DNA of 16,516 nucleotides from Cylindrotheca closterium (lineage: Eukaryota > Bacillariophyta > Bacillariophyceae > Bacillariales > Bacillariaceae): assembly GCA_933822405.4 (NCBI GenBank), contig CAKOGP040001830.1, positions 1-16,516 on the forward strand, given 5' to 3'. Under the pieces are notes generated by a model that ran no database searches, was not told the origin of the DNA, and saw only the letters and a list, made by a program, of their open reading frames with translations. The position numbers were made by a program, and so were the translations under genes. Below, piece after piece: positions 7,532-16,516 of the stretch; positions within the stretch are counted from its first letter, which is position 1, and every line of letters starts with the position of its first letter.

Positions 7532-8347
7532 ATGGCTGCTGTTATTCAATTTCGTAACTGGTGCGAAGTCAATCTCCTTATTCGACCCGTCCTCACGCAA
7601 CACATGACCAATGTTGAAGGTCTTGACTCTGTTGACTCCTTCGCCAACAGGACCACTTCTCAAGTTCGTGAAGACATCAGATCTATGTGAAGAGCCCCTG
7701 ATCCCAACAATGCAAATGCGACTATCGGAGTCACCACTCGCAAATCGATGACTACTATTCATCGTATCTCCAAATATGGGAAGCTCCTCATTTTGGTTCA
7801 GCGAACCCATACCCCAGCCCTTGGAACCATCCCAAATCTCCTTTTTATTGGTCAATTCTATGATGAAAACCCGGATCTCATGGAAGGGGACTCCAAGCCA
7901 CTTCCTCCTCATCCTCCAAAGTTCAACAATCGCGATGGTCGAATCATGATGGAAAACATTGAAAGTTGGGCTCGTACCGCCTATGGATATCGTGGAATTC
8001 GCCTTGATTATATTTTCCGTGAAAATTCTGAACTTCCAGTTGCTGGTGACCCTGGGTTCCTCCGAGCCGACGACGGCTCTCGCTCCATCAAAGAAGAACT
8101 TGTCCGACGTGCTGCCCACACTGGTGCTGTGTTCCGTTGCAACAACCAGAAATTTTGGGTTATGCTCCATGCCGTCACACATGAAACTGATGCCTACAAT
8201 CACGTTCGTCAATTTGCTCCAACTTTGGATGGCCAAGCTGCATACTTCGCTCTTTTTGCACAATATCGTGGAAGGGGACATTTCACCAATGAACGCCAAG
8301 CTGCTGTCCGTGTCCTCGCAACACTTCACTGGAACGGTAAAGCTTGA
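7532..8347 (+). pseudogene. copia Gag, one internal TGA
   Basis: An ATG at 7532 opens MAAVIQFRNWCEVNLLIRPV. The frame runs to TGA at 8345-8347 with a single TGA at 7688-7690 after residue 52. An ATG at 7748 (residue 73) would restart a 199-residue product. The stretch KEELVRRAAHTGAVFRCNNQ followed by WVML and DGQAAYFAL matches, from memory, the capsid-like region of diatom copia Gag (EEL-R--HTG--FR-DN, DGRAA--A). Gag would package element RNA. The frame stops soon after ATLHWNG, where a longer Gag with a zinc knuckle would continue, so the C-terminus is cut by the internal deletion. Confidence 0.75.
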
Positions 8348-8779
8348 GGCTTCACTTGGCTGAGCATCACTGGAGCCGATGATTCAGTGACCTACATTAT
8401 ACATGCTAGAAATCATAACCTACCAGAAAGTCAAGGTTGTAAACTTCTTAGAAATATAGTCAAGGACAAGCAGAAACTTCTTTGTCCAACCAATCAAGTC
8501 AAGCTGAGATTGCTACATACTACTACACCAAAGTATATGTACAGCTACAAGATCCAGAAGGACAACAATGGCACCCTTCAACTTGACAAACTTCATAGCA
8601 GCACCAACTGGAAGCATGCCGCCAAAGTCAAGATGGATCTGCTTGCAACGTACAAGGTCCTTGTGGATATGAGGAGTGGAACCCCAATACCAAAAGATCA
8701 CCAAAAGCTCCAAGTTCAACTTGTCAATGCCCTTAAACACTGTGACAAACACAAGCCCAGACTTCCTACATTACGGTGA
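8348..8779 (+). pseudogene. copia reverse transcriptase N-terminal fragment
   Basis: Directly after the gag TGA and in the same frame, the sequence reads DDSVTYIIHARNHNLPESQG, then LLCPTNQVKLR, PKYMYSYKI, WKHAAKVKMDLLATYKVLVD and KHCDKHKPRL. This follows the order of the copia RT lead-in (W--A---E------Y--F-DL ... DVKHDGRHKARLVA). The RT catalytic blocks, including the YVDD box, are absent; the frame meets a TGA at 8777-8779 just past KPRL. A deletion between the RT start and RNase H explains this. No ATG is needed, since it was polyprotein. Confidence 0.75.
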
Positions 8780-8827
8780 CTTTACCTATGTACGGCACTA
8801 CCACTGCAAATAAAATTCTACTGTCTA

Positions 8828-9283
8828 ATGACAAACCAATCCGTCATGGGTATGATCCATCATATGTTGAATGGAACCCCAATCGATTTCTTTTCTAAGG
8901 AGCAGTCAACTGTTGAGACTGCTACCTATGGTTCTGAGTTTGTAGCCACTCAAACCTGTGTCAAACAGATCATGGATCTTCAACAGACCTTAAGGTACCT
9001 TGGTGTGCCAACAATCAAAGGTCAAAGTTACATGTTCAGTGACAATGAATCTGTTGTGAACAGTTCTTCCCGACATAACGCTAAGCTACATAAACAACAT
9101 GTCACGTTTTTGTTTCACCATGTGAAAGAAGCAGTAGCATCCAACATGCTATCTTTTATCCACATTGACAGTTCTCTCAACCCCGCTGATATTCTCAGCA
9201 AACATTGGGGTCATCAGCAAATCTGGCCAGTACTACTGACTCTAATGTTCTGGTCCGGAGACAATGCTGATCAAGAGGACTAG
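8828..9283 (+). pseudogene. copia RNase H domain (copy B), N-terminally truncated
   Basis: The frame continues from the RT fragment. It carries SVMGMIHHMLNGTPIDFFSK, ETATYGSEF (Glu at residue 37 from 8828), SDNES (Asp 72), KLHKQHV and NPADILSKHWG (Asp 121), and ends QED then TAG at 9281-9283. These are the expected copia RNase H blocks, which degrade the RNA template. The first acidic residue, normally in a Y-DA motif upstream, is not found in frame because the deletion or decay at 8780-8830 removed it. The product would be inactive alone. Confidence 0.8.
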
Positions 9284-9309
9284 GTCCTCACTTTGCCCCA
9301 TTTGGGGAG
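9275..9309 (+). promoter_or_regulatory. palindromic pol end and polypurine tract of copy B
   Basis: GAGGAC-TAG-GTCCTC (9275-9289) is a palindrome centred on the pol stop codon. It is followed by CCCC-ATTT-GGGG (9296-9307), whose right side is the polypurine tract TTTGGGGAG (9301-9309) abutting the LTR. Copy A keeps the second half (GGTCCTC, then CCCATTTGGGGAG), showing selection or recent common origin. Confidence 0.65.
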
Positions 9310-9620
9310 TGACAGAATTCTAATAGGAACAAGACTCGTGACACGACCTATAGGATTCCCAGGTTGAAGTGTAGCCAATGCGCTGCATGCATCACACGTC
9401 CACAAACAGCTACACGCCATTAATTTAGTGTAGAAAAGAACTGAGTCAGCAGTTCTCTAACAAATCATAGGATCTTGCGTGGAAAATTGCATGCTTTTTA
9501 CCTGAATTGATATCCATCATCTTGTAGAAACTAGTCAACTATAGGCTTTTAGTCTATTTTCATTTATTTCTACCAAACAAGATTAGGAACAACGCAATTT
9601 CCTTTGATGTTCCGTTGTCA
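9310..9620 (+). repeat. 3' LTR of copia copy B
   Basis: Begins TGACAGAATT right after the polypurine tract, as in copy A. The end is placed at TTGTCA (9620), giving TGACA...TGTCA ends. A shared GAATTGATATC block lies at about 9503. The interval from that block to the end is about 53 bp longer than in copy A, so the right boundary could be off or this LTR carries an insertion. Confidence 0.65.
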
Positions 9621-10287
9621 TCAAGTATATTTTAATGAAACGGCAGGAGTGTGTTGGATATATTAGGATTTTTGAAGTATATATTTGGAGAAACAAGAAA
9701 AAGAGAATACATGTGAACAATAGAGAAAAAGATGTTGACTGATACGACTAAAGATGAGGACTGATACGACTAAAAATATTGCGCATGGCAAGTCAGAAAA
9801 AGGATCATATTTCTATGGAAATCATCCTATTGATGATGTAAACAAGCAAGACTCAAGGAAGATCCAAAGTTGGATACTAATCAAAGTACCGGCTACAGTG
9901 GAAGGTGAACAGATAAATATATTGAACTTGAAGCATATCAGGCTGACGAAGAGAGAATTCTGAGAATTTTCTCTGAGCTGGAAGGGAAAGAGTCAAAGTC
10001 AAAAGTTGACAGATTGTTCTCACTTTTTAAAATATATCACAAGCAACAAGTGAATTGGTTGATAAATATACTTCTATATACTAAAAATTCAAATACTTAG
10101 AAAGCAACTATACCTGGACAGCTAAATTGCAGTCAATTGAAGAGGTAGATTGCAGGCGGCAGTGGATTGCTTACTTCTAACAGTCTTCACCAGCCTTTTG
10201 CTAACTTTCCAAGCCAGATTATATCCCTGGAGTATTCAACCAAATGGCAGACAACCTCTCTTGTTTGTGGCACTTATCCAATTCTCA
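9621..10287. other. AT-rich spacer with small coding-like stretch
   Basis: A 16-bp direct repeat, GACTGATACGACTAAA, occurs about 21 bp apart near 9736-9772. A 63-codon frame without ATG (9909-10100, +) reads YQADEERILRIFSELEGKES and SKVDRLFSLFKIYHKQQVN, which looks protein-like. The overlapping frame 9754-9963 precedes it one base out of phase. This may be a decayed gene with a frameshift or small exons. I do not recognise it. Confidence 0.25.
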
Positions 10288-10401
10288 ATATATATAACTC
10301 ATGCACTAATCGTATTAAAACTATCCCAAGTTTCTAGATTGCCGTTAACGGCTGTCATGGCCATTTACCATATGGAGGTGAGTCCAGTACTGTTGAACCA
10401 G
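10288..10401 (+). repeat. 114-bp direct repeat, copy 1
   Basis: About 95% identical (6 differences) to 11594-11707. It contains the 12-bp palindrome GCCGTTAACGGC and GGAGGTGAGTCC, a good match to a splice donor. An open frame crosses it in both copies and reads ALIVLKLSQVSRLP. Confidence 0.85.
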
Positions 10402-11593
10402 TTTGAGGCATCCAATCCCAGGGAAGTTGCTCTATCGCATATTACATTGCACCCTTGCACATGTAGAAACGATCTTGCCACTCGAGGTGGCGTATTTTTA
10501 TTTTGTTTTTTGAGGTTTTTGGAGGTGGTGGTGGGCATGATTGTGTAGCTGGTGAGAAGCCAATTGTTCTTGCGCCCTACTGCCGTGGGTGTATCAATCC
10601 AAGTGAATGGAGAGCGTCCCAATGGCACAGTGTTCCAGAACAATGTGGCCACCATCTACTTGACAGACTGCAGTTCCCTAGTCCTGTGGTCGACAGAGGG
10701 AGAGTGAAACATAGAGGGGGCAGAGAGATGGCCGAGACATCTGGCTGTTTATGGACTTGCGCCGGTTGGCCAAGTCAATGTTGGGTTGGCGGGTCGCGCC
10801 AGGTCAAAGATCATCTGGCGTTGCCTGGCTAGAGAGCGACGGTTGATGGCTCAGACAAGGCGCAGCCAATGTTGACAAGTGATTTGTTGAGGACAGTTTT
10901 GCGGGAGTCACGAAAGAGGTACTGGGATCGTTGGGGGATATCCAATTCTCAACTCTTGCATTATTTTTTCATAAATACCCACGGCCACAGCCTTGGACAC
11001 TCATGATGCTGCGACCAGAAATGCGTTCCTTGCTGATCTCAGCACTGCGAATGAAACGCAGCAATCTTTGGTCTGTACTTATGGTGCCTGCAAACCCTTG
11101 ACATTGACCCTTACTTGGAAACCAAGCCCCAAATGGAACAGCCACCCAACCACAACCACCCCTTCCGACTTCAAGATGCATCCTTCACCCGCCATGACAA
11201 CCCTTCTGTCAATGCTGTCACCATTCCGTTGGCCACCTTGCCTTCACAGACCCAAGTTTATTTAAATTTAACAACCCAGAAGAATGGGAAAAAAGATGAG
11301 GCCATCACCCAGGTTCCACCTATGACCACCTCCTTCTTTGCCAGTTGCCGCGGTTTGGCGTTGTGTTGTCCACTTACAACAACACAATGCTCTGCCCAAC
11401 ACTCCTCTGTATACTATTTTTCTTACCCATGGCCAAACTCAGCCTGTCCTTGCTGCTCAACTCACTGCAAAATTACGCCACAGCTGCGATCAGATTAGCT
11501 CTACACTGGAATGGCCGGGAAATAGAAATTTAGCACACAATTCTTGGGAGTAAATATTGATTTTCCCGGCCGTCCCTGGGCATTGATTGTAGT
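10402..11593. other. region between the direct repeats, no gene recognised
   Basis: Several short open frames occur but none is convincing. At about 10553-10694 (+) a frame reads VGVSIQVNGERPNGTVFQN and VATIYLTDCSSL, which is protein-like. It is cut by a TAG upstream and a TGA downstream. At 10975-11530 (+) protein-like pieces change frame repeatedly, for example ALDTHDAATRNAFLADLSTA. This suggests decayed coding sequence of unknown kind. No poly(A), LTR or terminal inverted repeat bounds the segment. Confidence 0.35.
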
Positions 11594-11707
11594 ATATATA
11601 TAACTGATGCATTAATCGTATTAAAACTATCTCAAGTTTCTAGATTGCCGTCAACGGCTGTCATGGCCATTTACCATGCGGAGGTGAGTCCAGTACTGTT
11701 GAACCAG
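11594..11707 (+). repeat. 114-bp direct repeat, copy 2
   Basis: Second copy of 10288-10401 at a distance of 1306 bp. The palindrome has one change (GCCGTCAACGGC); the splice-donor-like GGAGGTGAGTCC is unchanged. The sequences on both sides of the two copies are unrelated. Confidence 0.85.
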
Positions 11708-11910
11708 GGATATGCCGCAATTTGTCGTCAATCTGAGCAAAAATGCATGACGGGCCGACTTGCTCACTCTTTCTGCAGGGGTATTCAGTGATTCTACATC
11801 TTCTTTGCTTGTGGAAATTAACTTTTGTTTAACATCTCAAGGTTTTGGTCGTATTTGTAGTCTACTCTTATGTAAATAAAATTTCCTAAGTGAAAATCAG
11901 CTGTAAAATT

Positions 11911-12620
11911 GTCGTTAATGACTGCAAGATATCCCGAAATTGTCGTAAACAAATTTACGACAGGTTTACGACAATGACTGGGTCATTAACAACATTTTGG
12001 AAAGGGTGGAGGGCTTGCGGGCCCCAATGCCAAGTGGGTAGGATCCCACAAAGAATTTGAAGCGGTTAATCCAACACGCATGCAATGCCGTCAACTCCGC
12101 CGATTTTGTTGTAGACTGTCGTAAATTACAACAAAAAATTGTCATGAAACTTTACGACAATTTTTTACGACAATTTTTTACGACAATTTCGGATATTCCG
12201 AATGTCCGAAATGCCTTGAAAAACGGCGATCACTGTTATACAGAAATCTTTTTGATTATACGTAAAAGGTTTCAAAAAGTACCTATGGTCATTAGATCCT
12301 CCGATTCCCGATTTTGTCGTAAATTACGACAAAAAATGTCGTAGCCTGTCGTAAATTACGACAAAAAATGTCGTAAAATCTTTAGCGACAATGACCAAGG
12401 GGAACAACAAAAGACCTCGCCTGCTGTTAAACAACGTTATTCCTTTTGCTCCTGACGATGGGGCGCATGCATTGCCGTCAACTCTGTGGATTTTGTCGTA
12501 AATGTCGTAATCTACGACAAAAATTGTCGTAAATTATGACAAAAATTGTCGTAGATTTCTTGTTGGGCATTTGAAAGAATTTACAACAATTTACAGATGT
12601 TCCGCTTTTGTCGTAAATTT
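11911..12620. repeat. cluster of GTCGTAA/TTACGAC palindromes
   Basis: The motif TGTCGTAAA or its complement recurs about 20 times in 700 bp. Examples are ATTGTCGTAAAC/GTTTACGACAAT arms (11939-11950, 11964-11975), and TTTTGTCGTAA-A-TTACGACAAAA at 12312-12334, followed by a repeat of the core near 12347-12370. Other examples are three tandem 14-bp units near 12152-12188, and more at 12490-12560 and 12607-12619. A 21-bp block, GCATGCAATGCCGTCAAC and flanks, at 12077-12097 recurs at 12464-12484 with one change, pointing to a 387-bp duplication. No coding is credible here. It may be a non-autonomous fold-back element family or a decayed satellite. Confidence 0.8.
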
Positions 12621-12624
12621 TCTA

Positions 12625-12637
12625 GCCCCACGGGGGC
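12625..12637. repeat. short GC hairpin after the LINE-like ORF
   Basis: GCCCC-ACG-GGGGC lies 27 bases past the TAA of the retroelement on its 3' side. It could be part of the element's 3' UTR structure. Confidence 0.4.
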
Positions 12638-12663
12638 GAACTTCAGCGAACATCAGTAGACAC

Positions 12664-15600
12664 TTAAGGAAGCTTTGAACTCTTATATAATCGATTGTTA
12701 CATTTGATTTGTAACAAGTAAAGGGCCCCAAGCATGGCTTGGGAAGAGATGGCATTTTGGAAGAGGTGGGGATGGCGGGACCAGGCTCGGACGGTGGGGA
12801 CGCCCAAGGAAGGCTGACGGACGGTCTTCAGGTATTCGAAGAGGAAGGCTTCGATCTCTGGGGCAGTCTGCCAAGTCTGCATCCAGGTTTGGAGGGCCAG
12901 ATGGCTTTTTGACCATTCTGCAGCTGCAGTAGGAGCAGAACAGCGTGGGACATGGAGGTGATCTTCCACGGGGCAGGAGGAGCATCTGGGGCAGGAGCTC
13001 TTCGCCGAACGGTTCCAAATGGCCAAGAATTTTCCCACACCTGTCATACCGGAGATATGTTTAGGTGTCCAGCGTTGGAGATTTGCTGGGAGGGCCTTCA
13101 TGGCGCGTGCAAGAGATAACCAATCGACCTCACGGATGGACTGCTCGGAGAGGCGGTCCTTGGAGGACCAATATGCTCAAAGGGCAGGAAGAGAGACCAG
13201 CTCCATGATGTGAGCCTGATCTAGTTTGGAAGACTTAACACCGTCAATGAATAAAGACACAGGTTCATGGAAGAAGCGGGGGTTGGAGGCGGCAGAACGG
13301 CCTGTAGTCTTCAGCAGGCGGCGGTAGGACTGTGCTTTGGAGTCCACTTCCACATTGCGCTGCTCCCACCAGTCCAGTTGGCAGAAAGGCCGGTGCTTGT
13401 CCAGGTGGCCTTTAACATGGCGCCGATGAACTTGGAGGGGAAGGTGGCGAAGCAAGGCCCGGATGGTTGAGGCCAGATCAAATTGGGCACCAGACAATGA
13501 CAAGTGGAATTCGGAGAAGGACTTATCAAGAGCTATGAGCCCGTCGCAGGCCATCTCAACCGACGATTGGCTGGCAAAGGGTTTCAGGTGGGCGACCTGA
13601 GACATCCAGTCCAACACCAGGAGAGAGGCCATAAGGCCAATCAATTCGCTGCGCGTGGAACTCTGGTCGTCAAATTTGCCAGGGGTTTGGCAGGTGATCC
13701 AGATGATATCCCTGCGGTCCTCAGTGAGAATTTGAGCGCAGGCTGTGCCCACTTTAGCTTTGTAAGAGCTGTCGCTCACAGCACGAAGGGTACCGGCGCG
13801 AAGGGCCTGAACCAGGCGGTCCTCACTACCTTCAATGGTAATGACCTCTGGAACCCAGCCGTGAGAACCTGATTCAGCCAGACTGCCGAAGTGATACCAG
13901 AGGTCAAGGATGGAAGATGGGGTGGCAGGTGGTTTGGCTGGTTGGTGAGGGCCCGTAGAGTGGAGGAGGACCCGGCTCTTGTGGATCGGAGACCGGCTAG
14001 GGAAGACAGAGACCGAGGGGCGGACAGCGTCCACTGGTAGAGGTGGGAGATCAGGTTTGAAGCGGCGAGGCAAGTAGAAGGTGCGCTGACGACTGGTGGA
14101 GGCGAGAGGGACGGAAGGGATCCATAGTTGACCCTCACGGTGGAACAGGGTATTGGTAGAGGGGGAGTATTGCCACTTCCAGGACAAGTCAATGGAATGC
14201 CACGGGCCTAATGGAGAACTGAGACGGCGTCGGTTGGAGTGGCCGGTCAGGTGAGAAGAAATCCATTGCTGCGATGCAGTCCACCATTGGTTAGACGGAC
14301 GAGCAGTGCAGGGCCATTGGTACTGATCAGAACAGCTGTCCGCTCTTAGCCCTTTCCATGCATGCATCGTAATTGCTGTCCCTTCAGCATTCACAATATC
14401 AGAAAGAGTGACTGCGTGCAGGAAGATCTGACACCAGTTGAGCCATTTCAAAGTAAGTTGGTCCACCAAAGAATCAATGAACAAGTCGGCTAACAGTTGA
14501 TCTCCTTGGCAAAGTGGCTGAAGAGAGGGGGAATCAAACTCCAGGTGGATGGAGAGAGAGTCGAGTTCACTCCAGGTCCGCTTTGCCCACGTGTCAGACG
14601 CCAGGATGGAGGTGTTGGCATAGACTTGTTGGAAGAGGCCGTATGAGGTACCGGTTTCAAGCTGATGTGCCTGAAGGACTGTCTCCAAGAAGGCGCCCGT
14701 CTTGGTCTTATTGGCAGGATGGCGAAGTAGCATGTCCAAGTGCTTGATGACTTGGAGACCGTACAGATGAGGGGCACCCACTCCTTGGAGTGCAATAGGG
14801 GCATAGACCATAGCACAAGGAAAGTTGCGGCAGATACCAGCCTTTGGAAGTGCCGCCCTGAGCACTGGGGATAGGAGCTGGTCCCACTCCTGTTGAGAGA
14901 AGAAGGTGAGCGCCATGGGGTACTCCAAAGTCTTCTGGATTGTGGTGCGAAGGAGAGGGAGGACATCGTATTGGTGGAGGAAGCTAGGTTGGATCTGATC
15001 CGCCCATGCTTTTGCTTTCCCCTGCATCACCACAAGTTGTGCTTTCCTGTTGGAGCAGGGGGACATCAGGATACCCAAAGTCTTCTCCGATTCGTCCAGT
15101 TCCAACCACTGTAGATGCACTGGAGTGCCATCCAGATCATCCAGTTCAACCGCAATTTCCGACGTTCCTGTGGGAAGAAGAGATGGTTTGAAATCCCCCT
15201 TCCGCCGGAATTTCCATACACCTTGTTGGGCATTCCACTTGAAGTCAATCAGATACCAAAAGGATTTATCTGGTCGGATGGCGCCACCAGTCAGGCGGAC
15301 GCCGTTGGACCACCATTTCAGTGCTTTGGCCACCTCTGGGACGATAGATTCCCCAGACTGGTCAGGAGACGGTGCCGCTTGGCAGACATCAGTGTCATCG
15401 ACAAAACAAAAGCAATCGGCCAAGAGCGGAGCCCAAGAGATTGACATCAGAAAGTCAAAGCCAAAGCCTTTGCAAATCATCATCCCCAAGAGAATGGAGC
15501 TAATTGCAACCCAGATAGGAGGTCCTGCCCCATTGCCTTGTCCACATCCTTGAAATGGAATCAGGGTCGGAGGAGTAAAGACACGGTCTGAATCGCCAAA

Positions 15601-16516
15601 CCCCGTATGCACCCGGTGCTTAGACTTCATCAGTGTATCAAACATGGAGCGAAGGGTACGCCATTGAATCCCAAAGCGCATGAGGCTAATGATTGCCACC
15701 CAGTGGACAATCCGGTCAAAGCAGGACTTGGCATTGTTGGAGATCCACTCGACAGGGCGGCGTTGAAGATGCAAGAGGTCCCAAGTGAGACGCTTCGTAA
15801 GGGCCAGATTGATGGCCTGGTGACGCTTGCGAGACCCATGTTGTCCCTTTGGGATCAAGTTGTGCTGCTCTGCATAGGCCATGGCCGATTTCCCCACTTT
15901 CTTGTTGTTGGCCTGCAGCTCCGAATTCATCATTTGAATCATGCGCATGAGGTCCACCCGAATCTCGCCTGGTTTCTTCTCAATTGCAAAGTTGAGCAAG
16001 TGGCACCAATGGGCTGGGACAAATCCTGTAGCAAAAGGGAAGGAGCGAAAGATTGTGTCGCAGCAGGCAAGCAAGTTGGATGCTACTCCCGCTTTGAAAT
16101 GGCCATTATGCAAGCCGTGTGGCTCCGAACCTTTGTGTTCCCCCATCTTACGCCAGAAGCTAACATGGCCCTCCAGATCCACTTCCAGTGGTTGGTCTTC
16201 CAAGCCCTCCGGCCGTCGGCAATGGTCCAGGAAGGACACCAGGTAAGGATCCGCTGTCTCGCCTTCATAGAGACCCCGGAGCAGTGCTTGGCTGTTACTT
16301 TCGGCATTGGGGCCATTGAAGTCGGAGTACAAAGGTTCAGTCATGGGTGGAGTGGAGTAGGGGTAGCGGGTCTGGTCATACCGGAGCCGGTTCTCTTGCA
16401 TGCAGCCTTCTTCCACAAGACGTTTAGACTGGCATGTTACCCAATGGGAGGTACCATCCTGTGCCACCTGGGCCACTTTGATCTGCTGGAGGCCGCCAGA
16501 GAAGCCTTTGCCTTGA
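12664..16516 (-). pseudogene. LINE-like retrotransposon ORF: reverse transcriptase, RNase H, zinc knuckle (5' end off window)
   Basis: The frame is open at the right edge and runs to TAA at 12664-12666, 1284 codons, with one in-frame TGA at 13177-13179. Numbering from the GTG at 16476: an RT1-like GLHNGHFKAG lies at 121-130 and motif A region ISNNAKSCFDRI at 245-256. Motif B is QGCGQGNGAGPP at 309-320 and motif C FVDD at 358-361. RNase H has Asp 902, Glu 944, Asp 978, HVKGHLD 1020-1026 and Asp 1045. After the TGA the frame continues to CPRCSSCPVEDHLHVPRC (about 12959-13006), a zinc-binding C-terminus common in LINE ORF2 proteins. The FVDD box and the tail point to a non-LTR element that copies itself by target-primed reverse transcription. 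An endonuclease, if present, lies beyond 16516. The usual motif A Asp is Asn 248 (codon 15733-15735), so the RT is probably dead. No poly(A) tail is seen past 12664. Confidence 0.88.
13177..13179 (-). other. in-frame TGA splitting the LINE-like ORF
   Basis: TGA follows LVSLPAL. The frame continues without another stop through AYWSSKDRLSEQSIREVDWL to the zinc knuckle and TAA at 12664. One base change (CGA to TGA, for example) would account for it. Confidence 0.85.

Larger units (their letters stand above)
7532..9620 (+). mobile_element. internally deleted Ty1/copia element (copy B)
   Basis: In order the element carries Gag, the start of RT, the RNase H end, a polypurine tract and a 3' LTR. 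Protease, integrase and most of RT are missing. The three coding blocks all lie in the same frame, separated by TGA codons at 7688, 8345 and 8777. No 5' LTR or primer-binding site was found upstream of gag. The 3' end is shared with copy A. It is therefore a defective member of the same family; whether it moved in trans cannot be told from one copy. Confidence 0.8.

Noticed and set aside
7424..8329. 301-codon open frame on the minus strand
   Set aside because: It lies antisense to the copia Gag, whose plus-strand translation matches known Gag blocks. The minus frame shows no family resemblance and follows from the codon pattern of gag.
10288..11707. Direct repeats as an LTR pair of a 1.4-kb element
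   Set aside because: No TG...CA ends, no target duplication found at the outer edges, and no polypurine tract beside the second copy.
11911..12620. Repeat cluster as a CRISPR array
   Set aside because: Repeats are short, occur in both orientations and at irregular spacing, there are no uniform spacers or cas genes, and the setting is eukaryotic.
7688..13179. TGA read as a sense codon (Sec or Trp)
   Set aside because: The intact 535-codon host gene has no internal TGA and uses TGG for Trp. The TGA codons occur only in broken mobile elements, and no SECIS-like structure was seen.
13504..15553. Several plus-strand frames over 100 codons
   Set aside because: All are antisense to the RT/RNase H ORF and carry no recognisable motifs.
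12664..16516. RT as a retron, DGR or other prokaryotic defence RT
   Set aside because: RT plus RNase H plus a zinc-knuckle tail in one very long ORF is the LINE ORF2 layout. No template repeat pair or ncRNA partner is visible.

Overview
The window looks like nuclear DNA of a photosynthetic stramenopile, most likely a diatom. Two Ty1/copia remnants have Gag, RT and RNase H blocks that read like the diatom CoDi families (recognised from memory, not by search). One probable gene has a short GT-AG intron, and intergenic stretches are long and crowded with retroelement debris. No species is claimed. There are no bacterial operons, rRNA or tRNA genes, or CRISPR arrays.

Layout. 1-2103: the 3' part of a decayed Ty1/copia element (copy A), ending in a 268-bp LTR with perfect 9-bp inverted ends. 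2381-3988 (-): the one clearly intact host gene, a fusion of a CinA/PncC-like domain with a NadD/NMNAT-like nucleotidylyltransferase. 4507-4986: a complete 470-bp miniature LTR element (TRIM type) with 110-bp terminal repeats differing at one base and a 5-bp target duplication. 5227-5292: a pentanucleotide microsatellite. 5412-6192 (-): part of a spliced host-type gene, perhaps a sorting-nexin BAR region, with possible further exons up to about 6590. 7364-7456: nested hairpins. 7532-9620: a second, internally deleted copia element (copy B) of the same family as copy A, with Gag, RT start and RNase H still in one frame, and a 3' LTR. 9621-11910: mostly unrecognised AT-rich DNA and fragments, with a 114-bp direct repeat about 1.3 kb apart. 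11911-12620: a dense cluster of GTCGTAA/TTACGAC palindromes. 12664-16516 (-): a large LINE-like ORF (RT, RNase H, zinc knuckle) that runs off the right edge.

How it fits together. The host genes show nothing linking them in one pathway. The mobile elements are largely dead: copy A and copy B have stops and deletions, and the LINE-like ORF has one in-frame TGA plus an Asp-to-Asn change at the expected first catalytic Asp of the RT. Several of these lesions fit CG-to-TG/CA transitions, as expected from decay of methylated DNA. The items most worth follow-up are the TRIM element, the palindrome cluster, and the CinA-NMNAT fusion whose CinA part lacks the usual nucleophile motif. I found no clear new defence or enzymatic system.
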